Source: Nocardia mikamii NBRC 108933
GTDB lineage: Bacteria; Actinomycetota; Actinomycetes; Mycobacteriales; Mycobacteriaceae
Direction of reading: 5' to 3'
Length of the DNA: 64,000 bases
Assembly: GCF_001613505.1 (NCBI RefSeq)
Contig: NZ_BDCM01000009.1
Location: 124,001-188,000, forward strand
The notes below the pieces were generated by a model. The model saw only the letters and a program-made list of their open reading frames with translations. It was not told where the DNA came from and ran no database searches. Shown here piece after piece: positions 44,949 to 54,578 of the stretch (the stretch's first letter is position 1; each line of letters begins with the position of its first letter). Made by a program: the position numbers and the translations under genes.

Positions 44949-44955
44949 TCGGAGC

Positions 44956-45396
44956 GTGTCCACTACGGCGGATTTCGAGCGCATGCTGCGCCGGGCCGCG
45001 CTGCGGGTGACAGCCCCGCGGATCGCGGTGCTGACCGCTGTGGCCGATCACCCGCACTCCGACACCGACACCATCCTCGGCCTGGTCCGCGGCACCCTCG
45101 GCACGGTCTCCCATCAGGCCGTCTACGACGTGCTGCGGGCGCTGACCGAGGCCGGTCTGCTGCGCCGGATCCAGCCGATGGGATCGGTCGCGCGCTACGA
45201 GACCCGCGTCGGCGACAACCACCACCACCTGGTGTGCCGCTCCTGCGGCGTCATCGCCGATGTCGACTGCGCGGTCGGCGACGCACCGTGCCTGACCGCC
45301 GCCGACGACAACGGCTTCGTCCTCGAGGAGGCCGAGGTCATCTACTGGGGGCTGTGCCCCTCCTGTTCCCTGCCGACGTCTCGATCGAACCCGTGA
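44956..45396 (+). CDS. furA: Fur-family regulator, FurA type
   Basis: 146 residues from GTG 44956. The winged helix ([40 protein letters not shown]) is followed by the metal-binding dimerisation domain with [11 protein letters not shown] and a second CxxC (CPSC). It lies 36 bp upstream of katG. This pairing is the conserved actinobacterial furA-katG operon, in which FurA represses both genes and is inactivated by peroxide or metal loss. The spacing to a -10-like CATACT suggests a leaderless message; only a weak GGAG lies next to the start codon. Confidence 0.9.
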   Translation: MSTTADFERMLRRAALRVTAPRIAVLTAVADHPHSDTDTILGLVRGTLGTVSHQAVYDVLRALTEAGLLRRIQPMGSVARYETRVGDNHHHLVCRSCGVIADVDCAVGDAPCLTAADDNGFVLEEAEVIYWGLCPSCSLPTSRSNP

Positions 45397-47658
<2,262 letters not shown>

Positions 47659-47666
47659 TCCCGTAT

Positions 47667-47714
47667 CGCCCGGATGCCCCGCGCACCACCGCCGGTGCGC
47701 GGGGCATCCGGGCG
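47667..47714 (+). terminator. Strong transcription terminator hairpin after katG
   Basis: A perfect 21-bp stem (47667-47687 with 47694-47714) and a 6-nt loop ACCGCC, starting 8 nt after the katG stop. No T-run follows, as is common for actinobacterial terminators. It isolates katG from the TerC gene 83 bp downstream. Confidence 0.85.
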
Positions 47715-47797
47715 TCCGGGGAAGCATGTCGATCGCCGCGAGGGCGCCGGCGCGGACGCTACAGTCACCCGAGACCCCTCGGGCACAGGAGGCCGCC

Positions 47798-49009
47798 GTG
47801 ACCGTTCCGCTGCTGGCATGGGCCGGTGCGCTGGCGCTGATCGTCGTGCTGCTGGTGTTCGACTTCGTCTTCCATGTGCGCAGCGCGCATTCGCCGACGC
47901 TGCGCGAGTCGGCGGTGTGGTCGACGGCCTACATCGGTGTGGCGGTCGCGTTCGGGTTCGCGGTGTGGGCGCTGGGCGGATCGGAGATGGGGGTCGAGTA
48001 CTTCGCCGGCTACATCACCGAGAAGGCGCTGTCGGTGGACAACCTGTTCGTCTTCCTGGTGATCTTCACCGCCTTCCGGGTGCCCGCGGCCGCCCAGCAG
48101 AAGGTACTGCTGGTGGGGATCGTGATCTCGCTGGTGGCGCGCACCGGGTTCATCTTCCTCGGGGCGACGCTGATCAACCGTTTCGCGTGGGTGTTCTACC
48201 TGTTCGGCGGGGTGCTGCTGGTGACCGCGGGCAATATGCTGCGCCCCGAGAGCGAGGACACTCATTCCGGCGACGGGGTCGTGGTGCGCGCGACCCGGAA
48301 ACTGCTGCGCACCACCGACTTCTACGACGGTGACGCGATGACCACGATCGTGGACGGGCGGCGCCGGTTGACTCCGATGATGTCGGCGATGATCGCGATC
48401 GGCGGCACCGATGTGCTGTTCGCCCTGGACTCGATTCCCGCGATCTTCGGCCTGACCCAGAACGTGTTCCTCGTATTCACCGCCACGGCGTTCTCGCTGC
48501 TGGGTTTGCGGCAGCTGTTCTTCCTGCTCGAGGGCCTGCTGGACCGGCTGATCTATCTCGGTTTCGGGCTGGCCGCCGTGCTCGGCTTCATCGGCGTGAA
48601 GCTGATCCTGCACGCCCTGCATCACAACAGCGTGCCGTTCGTCAACGACGGCGACCCGGTGCCGGTGGCCGAGATCCCCACCGTGTGGTCGCTGGTGGTG
48701 ATCGTGGCGATACTCGTCGTGACCGTGATGGTGTCGCTGTGGAGCCCGGCCGGGCGTGCGCAGACCGCGGTGGCCGGAGCCCGCCGCTACGCCACCCGCT
48801 ACCTCGATCTGGGCTACGAGGCCGACCAGGCCGTCCGCGAACGCACCTATACGCGACTGCTGGACTCGGAACGGGTCATGGCCGGGCTGCCGGACAAATA
48901 TGTGCACCGCTTCCGCGCCGACGACCTGGCCACGCTTCTCGACCGCGCGCACGTCGTGCACGAGGACCGCATGAACCGCATCCGCGCCGGCCTGCCGCTG
49001 CGCATGTGA
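47798..49009 (+). CDS. TerC/Alx-family integral membrane protein
   Basis: 403 residues from GTG 47798, with CAGGAGG upstream; the open frame begins earlier but that part lies in the katG terminator region. Seven to nine membrane helices are seen. The TerC hallmark EKALSVDNLFVFLVIF (acidic residues within a helix) is repeated as TDVLFALDSIPAIFGLTQN. TerC/Alx proteins are linked to metal (mainly manganese) export and to tellurite resistance. An extra cytoplasmic tail of about 80 residues is charged and helical (YLDLGYEADQAVRERTYTRL). The gene stands alone, and no ter operon partner is present. Confidence 0.88.
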   Translation: MTVPLLAWAGALALIVVLLVFDFVFHVRSAHSPTLRESAVWSTAYIGVAVAFGFAVWALGGSEMGVEYFAGYITEKALSVDNLFVFLVIFTAFRVPAAAQQKVLLVGIVISLVARTGFIFLGATLINRFAWVFYLFGGVLLVTAGNMLRPESEDTHSGDGVVVRATRKLLRTTDFYDGDAMTTIVDGRRRLTPMMSAMIAIGGTDVLFALDSIPAIFGLTQNVFLVFTATAFSLLGLRQLFFLLEGLLDRLIYLGFGLAAVLGFIGVKLILHALHHNSVPFVNDGDPVPVAEIPTVWSLVVIVAILVVTVMVSLWSPAGRAQTAVAGARRYATRYLDLGYEADQAVRERTYTRLLDSERVMAGLPDKYVHRFRADDLATLLDRAHVVHEDRMNRIRAGLPLRM

Positions 49010-49043
49010 GCGCTGCACACTTCCCCTTATATTCCGTTTCGGC

Positions 49044-49057
49044 TATATTGCCAATAT
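49044..49057 (+). promoter_or_regulatory. Promoter -10 and palindromic operator over the ArsR start codon
   Basis: TATATT (49044-49049) is a good -10. ATATTG-C-CAATAT (49045-49057) is a perfect 13-bp palindrome that includes the A and T of the ATG at 49056. Transcription would start at or next to the ATG, so the message is probably leaderless, and a bound repressor would block polymerase directly. Confidence 0.65.
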
Positions 49058-49418
49058 GGCATCTACGTTCGAGGCGTTGGCCGAACCGCGACGCCGCGAA
49101 ATCCTGGACCTGCTGCGCCGGCGCGAACACCTGGTCGGCGAACTGGTCACGGAGTTGCGCCTCGCGCAACCGACGGTGTCGAAACATCTGAAGATCCTGC
49201 GCGGCGCCGGGCTCGTCGAGGTCCGCCACGACGCCCAACGCCGCTGGTATCGGCTGCGACCCCAGCCGCTCACCGAGATCGACCTGTGGCTGGCCCCCTA
49301 CCGGCAGCTGTGGGACACCAGCCTCGACGCGCTGGCCCGCCACCTCGACGTCCTGGCCGCCGACGACAGCACCCCATCCATCGATGCCGAGACCGCGAGG
49401 AGTGATGACGATGAGTGA
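49056..49418 (+). CDS. ArsR-family transcriptional regulator
   Basis: 120 residues. MASTFEALAEPRRREILDLL and LRLAQPTVSKHLKILRGAGL form the winged helix. The usual metal-ligand cysteines (ELCVCDL in ArsR/SmtB) are absent, so this belongs to the metal-independent group that is regularly paired with SRPBCC (AHSA1) genes. The stop overlaps the SRPBCC start by 8 nt. No Shine-Dalgarno is present, and a TATATT box lies 6 nt before the ATG, so a leaderless transcript is expected. It probably represses its own two-gene operon. Confidence 0.87.
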   Translation: MASTFEALAEPRRREILDLLRRREHLVGELVTELRLAQPTVSKHLKILRGAGLVEVRHDAQRRWYRLRPQPLTEIDLWLAPYRQLWDTSLDALARHLDVLAADDSTPSIDAETARSDDDE

Positions 49419-50367
49419 CCCGTCCGCCGAACTGACCACGATCGACGGCACCCCGACATTGCGGTTCGAGCGCCGCTTCGCCCACCCCCGCGAACGCGTG
49501 TGGCGGGCGATCACCGATCCGCAGCAGATGACGGCGTGGTTTCCCGCCGCCGTGCAGACCGAACTGCGCCCCGGCGCGCCGATGCGGTTCGTCTTCGACG
49601 ACGAAGCGCCCGTCGACGGCAGCTGGGACGGAGAAGTCCTCGAGGTCGATCCGCCGAAGGTGTTCATGTTCCGCTGGAACCGCGACGTGCTGCGATTCGA
49701 ACTGATCGCCGAGGGCGACGGCTGCCGGCTGGTGTTCACCCACGCGCTCGGCGACGGCCCCACCGGCCGCCTGGGCGCCGCCCGCACCGCCGCCGGATGG
49801 GACGGCTGCCTGACGAGCCTGTCCGCCGCCCTCGACGAGACCGAGGTGAGCGAGGACCCGGCGACCGGATGGCTGGCGCGAGCGGAATCCTACATCGAGA
49901 AGTTCGGGCTGGCCCGCGGCAGCGCCGAACCGGGTGCCGATCCCGAATCCGGTGTGGTGCTGCGGTTTTCGCGTGATCTGGTGTGGCGGGCGGCGGACAC
50001 GATCTGGGCGATCCTGGTCGAGGACCAGCCGCCGCGCGTCGGTGCGATGCCACCGGCCCGCGCGACCAACCCGCAGATCGAACCGGGACCGGTCACCGCA
50101 CTCGATCCGCCGCGGCTGCTGGAATACGAGGTGTCGGTGGACGGGCAGCCGGCGGGACGGGCGCGGTGGGAGATCGTCGCCGATCCGCGACTGGGCACCC
50201 GGGTCGACTTCACCCACACCCTGCCCCACCGGTTCGCCTCGCACCGCGCCGGATTACTGGCCGCCTGGCAGGTGCAGTTCGAATTGTTCTTCGCCGCCAC
50301 CCAGGGCGAGATCCGATGCCCGTGGCCGCGGCAGCGGGTCATCGACCTGACCGCCACCTACACCTGA
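49411..50367 (+). CDS. Tandem SRPBCC (AHSA1-like) domain protein
   Basis: 318 residues from ATG 49411 (GAGGAG 8 nt upstream; ATG 49405 is a second possibility). Two START-like domains are joined. The first (about 1-145) contains RFERRFAHPRERVWRAITDP, MTAWFPAAVQ and GWDGCLTSLSAAL. The second (about 165-318) contains VVLRFSRDLVWRAADTIWAI and DFTHTLPHRF. Each has a hydrophobic cavity that can bind a lipid or polyketide-like ligand. Single-domain relatives accompany ArsR regulators widely. A fused pair is less common and might sense or sequester two ligands or form an internal dimer. The function is otherwise unknown. Confidence 0.8.
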   Translation: MSDPSAELTTIDGTPTLRFERRFAHPRERVWRAITDPQQMTAWFPAAVQTELRPGAPMRFVFDDEAPVDGSWDGEVLEVDPPKVFMFRWNRDVLRFELIAEGDGCRLVFTHALGDGPTGRLGAARTAAGWDGCLTSLSAALDETEVSEDPATGWLARAESYIEKFGLARGSAEPGADPESGVVLRFSRDLVWRAADTIWAILVEDQPPRVGAMPPARATNPQIEPGPVTALDPPRLLEYEVSVDGQPAGRARWEIVADPRLGTRVDFTHTLPHRFASHRAGLLAAWQVQFELFFAATQGEIRCPWPRQRVIDLTATYT

Positions 50368-50368
50368 G

Positions 50369-51772
50369 TCACCGCGCCGAAGCCCGGCCCGTGCGGACCG
50401 GAATCGTGGTGTCCAGCAGTGTCATCAGCGCGACGGCGACACCGAGGCCGACGATCACCCAGGCGATGGCGTGCAATCCGGCGTCGGTGGTGGCCGAACC
50501 GAAGGTCAGCGCGATCAGGCTGGAGGAGAAGATCGCCCCCATATAGGCGAAGGTGCGATACAACCCCGACGCCACCGCGACCTGCCGGGCGGGCGCCTGC
50601 ACGTACAGCGCGGCCTGGTTGGCGAACCCGCTGGCCCCGCTGGCCACTCCGAACAGCAGCGACATCGCGATCAGCACGATCACCGGCGAGTCGTGGGTGA
50701 TCACGACCATCACCAGCCCAGTCGCGATCAACGCCGCACCGCTGGCGGCCAGCGGTACCCGTACCCAGCCCCGATTCGACACCAGACGCGCGATGACGAT
50801 GCTGATCGCCGACAGCGGCAACAGGATCAACCCCACCTGGGAGGCGCTGTAGTGTGCGGCCTGTTCCATCCATTGGCTGGTCCCGTAGAGGGCGGTGTAG
50901 GTGCCCAGCGATACCACCGCCTGCCGCAGATAGGTGCGCGTCAGCCCGCCGTTGCGGGTCAGCATCCGCACATCGAGCAGCGGGCTGCGGGCCCGCCACT
51001 CCCACGCCACCAGCGCGGTGGCCAGCCCCAGCGTCACCGGCAGCAACCACCACAGCGGTGAGCGCAGGTCCGACAGAAACGTCAGCATGCCGATCACCGC
51101 ACCGGCGAACAGGCCGATGCCGACGATGTCGATCGCGGCCGGCAGCGACCCCTGATCGCGGCGGCGCGGTTCATCTTTCGGCACACCGGTCAGTGTCGCC
51201 ACCAGCGCGACCAGCGCGAGCGGAATGTTGACGAAAAATATTGCGCGCCAACCGAACACTCCTGCCAGCAGTCCCCCCAGCGGCAGCCCCACCACGGAGG
51301 TGACCTGCGCGGCGATCGAGAAATTACCCAGCACCCGCGCCGGCACCCCCGTCCCGGCGGCGTCGGCGCGCCCCCGCACCAGCGCCATCGCGGTGGGAAA
51401 CGCCGCCGAGGTGCCGATCCCGATGAGCGCCCGCGACACCACCAGGAATCCGAAAGCCGGTGCGGCGGCGCCGATCACGCCGGCGGCGATCAGGATGATC
51501 AGCCCGCTGGTGAACATGCGCCGCGATCCGAACAGGGTGGCGAGTTTGCCCATGGTGGGCTGGGCGACGGCGCTGCACAGATACAGCACCGAGATGAGCA
51601 CGGCGGTGGTGCCGGGGCCGCGGTGGAAGTCCACACCGATGCCGACGAGGGCGGTGGCGATGGTGGAGGTGTTGATCGGGTTGAGGGTCGAGCCCAGCAG
51701 CAGCGGCCCGACGAAGCGGGCGGTGAACGGGTCGCTGCGGACGGGTGCGGTATCGGCGGGAGCGGCTGTCAC
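50369..51772 (-). CDS. MFS drug-type transporter (DHA2-like)
   Basis: 467 residues from GTG 51772. Twelve to fourteen membrane helices are seen. ALIGIGTSAAFPTAMALVRG, then VVGLPLGGLLAGVFGWRAIF, give the antiporter motif C region, and LFGSRRMF lies in the loop after helix 2. Members export drugs or metabolites with proton antiport. The start codon overlaps the stop of the isochorismatase-like gene by 4 bp (GTGA), so the two are translationally coupled. The MarR gene upstream on the same strand probably controls both. The substrate is unknown. Confidence 0.86.
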   Translation of the reverse strand: MTAAPADTAPVRSDPFTARFVGPLLLGSTLNPINTSTIATALVGIGVDFHRGPGTTAVLISVLYLCSAVAQPTMGKLATLFGSRRMFTSGLIILIAAGVIGAAAPAFGFLVVSRALIGIGTSAAFPTAMALVRGRADAAGTGVPARVLGNFSIAAQVTSVVGLPLGGLLAGVFGWRAIFFVNIPLALVALVATLTGVPKDEPRRRDQGSLPAAIDIVGIGLFAGAVIGMLTFLSDLRSPLWWLLPVTLGLATALVAWEWRARSPLLDVRMLTRNGGLTRTYLRQAVVSLGTYTALYGTSQWMEQAAHYSASQVGLILLPLSAISIVIARLVSNRGWVRVPLAASGAALIATGLVMVVITHDSPVIVLIAMSLLFGVASGASGFANQAALYVQAPARQVAVASGLYRTFAYMGAIFSSSLIALTFGSATTDAGLHAIAWVIVGLGVAVALMTLLDTTIPVRTGRASAR

Positions 51773-52332
51773 GAGCGTGCCGCCAATGTCTGTAGCACGT
51801 CGTCGGTGGTGCCGGTTTCGGCGATGCGGCCGAAGATGTGGGTGATGCTGTGGTCGTGGCGTTCGCCGTCGGAATCGGTCATCGCGTCGACGGGCAGCGT
51901 GACATGGAAACCCTGTTCGTGGGCGTCGCGGGCGGTCGATTCGACACCGGCGCCGGTGGCGATGCCCACGACCACCACCTGGGTGACTCCGTCGGCGCGC
52001 AACCGGTCGGCCAGCCCGGTGCCGGCGAAGGCGCTGCGGGCGTGCTTGGTGACCTGGATGTCGCCCGGATGCGGTCGCATTTCCGGGATGAGGGCCGTCC
52101 AGTCCGGCGGCAGATCGGTCATGGCGGTGGCGCCGGCGTCGGTGCGCCCCGGCGGGGTACCGGCGACGTTGACCAGCACGACCGGGAGGTCGCGGTCGCG
52201 GAAGGCCTGGGCGAGAGTGGCCGCGTGCGCGATCACGGGCTCGACCGGATGCGCCAGCGGCCGGCCGACGATGCCCTGCTGCAAATCGATCACGATGAGG
52301 GCGGTGGCCGGGTCCAGTGTGGTGACGGGCAT
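51769..52332 (-). CDS. Isochorismatase-like hydrolase lacking the catalytic cysteine
   Basis: 187 residues. ALIVIDLQQG carries the conserved Asp16 and VTKHARSAF the conserved Lys96. The third member of the Asp-Lys-Cys triad is replaced: VVGIATGAGVESTARDA has Gly129 where cysteine hydrolases have Cys. The same Gly replacement is known in true isochorismatases (EntB, PhzD), which need no nucleophile. A vinyl-ether hydrolase or other non-amidase activity is therefore more likely than nicotinamidase-type chemistry. It is coupled to the MFS gene and preceded by the MarR gene, which suggests a small detoxification or export unit. Confidence 0.82.
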   Translation of the reverse strand: MPVTTLDPATALIVIDLQQGIVGRPLAHPVEPVIAHAATLAQAFRDRDLPVVLVNVAGTPPGRTDAGATAMTDLPPDWTALIPEMRPHPGDIQVTKHARSAFAGTGLADRLRADGVTQVVVVGIATGAGVESTARDAHEQGFHVTLPVDAMTDSDGERHDHSITHIFGRIAETGTTDDVLQTLAARS

Positions 52333-52437
52333 GACGAATTCCTTTGCTGGCGTGCGGTTTCGGAGCGCCGGGTGCGGCGCGCGCGGGGACGCGCGGGCCC
52401 GGTGGCCGGGTCGCGGATTTCGGTTGTGGGCGCTCGG

Positions 52438-52881
52438 TCAGCCGGCGCGGCCGATGCGGTCGAGCAGGCCGATCGCATCGGCGAGCTGCCGGATTTCGGC
52501 GTCGGTGAATTCGGCCTCGATGACGCGGGTCAGCCAGTCCTCTTTCGCGCGGCGGCCGGTGCGGAACTCGTCGCGGGCGGCCTCGGTCAGGTCCAGGACG
52601 GTTTTGCGGCCGTCGGCCGGATCGGGTGTGCCCGCGATGAGACCCGCATCTTCGAGCGCGCGAACGATTTTCGCCATCGACTGCGGGCGCATTCCCGCCG
52701 CACGGGCCAGCTGGGTGGCCGTGGCGGGCCCGCCCTGTTCGAGGCGGATGAGGACCGAGCTCTGGGATTTGGTGAGGTCGCTGCCCTCGGCCTGAGCGCG
52801 CAGCTGCCGCAGCAGCCGGCTGACCGCGACTCGCAGATCACTGGCCACCGCGGCGGCTGTGGGCGCAGGCTTTCCGGACAT
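52438..52881 (-). CDS. MarR-family transcriptional regulator
   Basis: 147 residues. The winged helix is TKSQSSVLIRLEQGGPATAT, QLARAAGMRPQSMAKIVRAL and the wing PDPADGRKTVLDLT. It lies 105 bp upstream of the isochorismatase-like and MFS genes and divergent from the first MutS-like gene. Dyad sequences upstream (52897-52905 and 52961-52984) are possible binding sites. It probably represses the hydrolase-transporter pair in response to a small phenolic or similar ligand. Confidence 0.85.
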   Translation of the reverse strand: MSGKPAPTAAAVASDLRVAVSRLLRQLRAQAEGSDLTKSQSSVLIRLEQGGPATATQLARAAGMRPQSMAKIVRALEDAGLIAGTPDPADGRKTVLDLTEAARDEFRTGRRAKEDWLTRVIEAEFTDAEIRQLADAIGLLDRIGRAG

Positions 52882-52896
52882 GACCCCACCGTATCA

Positions 52897-52905
52897 CTTA
52901 CTAAG
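52897..52905. promoter_or_regulatory. Short palindrome next to the MarR start
   Basis: CTTA-C-TAAG is a 9-bp palindrome 16 bp upstream of the MarR ATG. It shares the TTACT element with the longer inverted repeat at 52961-52984, so both may bind the same regulator. Confidence 0.35.
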
Positions 52906-52960
52906 CTAACTGTGTAGCTGGCTGTACAACTTCGCGCGGTGTTCAACCCGGCCGATCGTG

Positions 52961-52995
52961 ATTACTTGACGGCCGGTAAGTAATGTCGCTAGCCT
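52961..52995 (+). promoter_or_regulatory. Promoter of the MutS-like operon with overlapping inverted repeat
   Basis: TTGACG (52966-52971) and TAGCCT (52990-52995) are separated by 18 nt, a good vegetative promoter reading towards 53058. ATTACTT (52961-52967) and AAGTAAT (52978-52984) form a 7+10+7 inverted repeat over the -35 and spacer, which would suit a repressor, perhaps the neighbouring MarR protein. Confidence 0.55.
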
Positions 52996-53057
52996 GACCG
53001 GAAAGCCCCCTACCGGGTCGTTCACCCGATCCGGCCGGCGCGGGAAGTGGGTGGGGA

Positions 53058-54578
53058 ATGCAGACCGTCAGCGTGTTGTGGCCGGTACCGGCCGAGCGCG
53101 TCGCGTCCGTCGAGGTCGGCCAGAACGCGCTGACCGATCTGGAGATCGAACCACTGATCGCCGCGATCGTCGGCGAGACCGACGACCACGACCTCACCGC
53201 CCTGCTCCGCCGCCCGGTCCGCGACCCCGAGACCGTCCGATTCCGCCAGGAAGTGTTCACCGACCTCGACGACGGCGACACCCGCTCCGCCGCAGAGGAT
53301 TTCGTGATCGCGATGTGGCGGGTACGGCGCCGGCTGCGCGTCGCGGGCGAGCTGTATCACCCCCATCAGCGCCACCGCCTGCACCTCGACGCCGCCGCCG
53401 ACTACGTGACGGCGATGACCGCCCTGCACACCGCGACCGCCCGGCTGCCACTACGGTCGCGGGCACTGCTACGGTGGCGCACCTACCTCGACACCTATTG
53501 CGCGAGTAGGGATTTGCGGGCACTCACCGACGACATCGACACCGCGCGGGCCGCACTGGCCCAGGTGCGGTACCAGCTGCGGATCGTCGACCGCACCCTC
53601 GAGGTGAGCGCCGCCCGCCCCGCCCCCGACTACACCGCCGCCGTGACACAACTGCTCGCCCGCTTCGGCGCACCCCACCGCCACGACCCGCGCCCGCGAT
53701 CGGAGTGGCCGGATATGAACCAGACCGAGGAACAGATCCTCGACCGGGTCGCCGCCCGGTACCCGGCGCCGTTCGCGCGACTGGCCGACTTCGCCACCCG
53801 CCATCGTGATTTCATCGCCCCCGAGGTCACCGACTTCGACCGAGGCATGCAGTTCTACCTGCGCTACCGCCGCTTCGCCCACCGCGCCGCCGGAACCGGG
53901 CGCAGTGTGTGCCTGCCCGATATCGCCGCACCGGGCGAACCGATCCACGCCGACCGCGCCTACGACCTCACCCTCGCCACCCGCTCCCCGAATCCGGTGG
54001 TGTGCAACGACTTCAGGCTCGACAGCCCGGAACGGCTGGCGGTGGTGACCGGCCCCAACCAGGGCGGCAAAACAACCTTCGCGCGCACGATCGGGCAACT
54101 GGCGTACTTCGCCGCCCTCGGCGGCCCGGTCCCCGCGCACACGGCGCGGCTGCCGTTGCCCGATCGCATCCACACCCACTTCGAACGCGCCGAACACGCC
54201 GGCGACCCGGACGGACGGCTACTGGCGGACCTGCGGTCCATGCGTGAGATTCTGCGGACCGCGAGCGCGCACACCCTGATCGTGCTCAACGAGAGTTTCT
54301 CCACGACCACCGCCCACGACGGTGCGCGCATCGCGGGCGAGGTCCTGGCCCACATCGTGCGGCGCGGCGCGTGGGGCGTGTGGGTGAGCTTCTTCGACGA
54401 CCTCGCCGAGGCCGGACCCGAGGTGGTCTCGATGGTGGCGCTGACCGACCCGGACGACCGCACACACCGCAGCTACCGCATCGTGCGCCGCCGCGCCGAC
54501 GGCCGCGCCTACGCCACCGAACTCGCCGACCGCTACGGACTCGGCTACGAGGCGGTGGCCGCGAGGCTGGCGCGATGA
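53058..54578 (+). CDS. MutS-like ATPase, first of a coupled pair
   Basis: 506 residues. The C-terminal half is a MutS-type ABC ATPase: VVTGPNQGGKTTFARTIGQL (Walker A, about 333-341), LLADLRSMREIL (signature region), LIVLNESFSTTTAHDG (Walker B with the diagnostic MutS Glu-Ser) and a following switch region. The N-terminal half is helical and looks like the clamp/lever core. The mismatch-recognition domain with the Phe-x-Glu motif is absent, so this is not canonical MutS. It may act in recombination, ribosome or DNA-junction handling, as MutS2/MutS-related proteins do. It is translationally coupled to a second homologue. A clear promoter lies at 52966-52995. Confidence 0.85.
   Translation: MQTVSVLWPVPAERVASVEVGQNALTDLEIEPLIAAIVGETDDHDLTALLRRPVRDPETVRFRQEVFTDLDDGDTRSAAEDFVIAMWRVRRRLRVAGELYHPHQRHRLHLDAAADYVTAMTALHTATARLPLRSRALLRWRTYLDTYCASRDLRALTDDIDTARAALAQVRYQLRIVDRTLEVSAARPAPDYTAAVTQLLARFGAPHRHDPRPRSEWPDMNQTEEQILDRVAARYPAPFARLADFATRHRDFIAPEVTDFDRGMQFYLRYRRFAHRAAGTGRSVCLPDIAAPGEPIHADRAYDLTLATRSPNPVVCNDFRLDSPERLAVVTGPNQGGKTTFARTIGQLAYFAALGGPVPAHTARLPLPDRIHTHFERAEHAGDPDGRLLADLRSMREILRTASAHTLIVLNESFSTTTAHDGARIAGEVLAHIVRRGAWGVWVSFFDDLAEAGPEVVSMVALTDPDDRTHRSYRIVRRRADGRAYATELADRYGLGYEAVAARLAR

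Larger units (their letters stand above)
44035..44955. other. Long intergenic leader between NRPS and furA genes
   Basis: 921 bp between divergent genes, without a convincing long gene. The part next to the NRPS is GC-rich; an AT-rich island lies near 44.57-44.59 kb. Open frames on both strands there have poor family content. No iron-box (TTAGGTTAGGCTAACCTAA-like) sequence was seen. Confidence 0.6.

Noticed and set aside
44035..44955. Possible IdeR/DmdR iron box in the NRPS-furA gap
   Set aside because: No sequence close to TTAGGTTAGGCTAACCTAA was found on either strand, so siderophore regulation is not supported from here.
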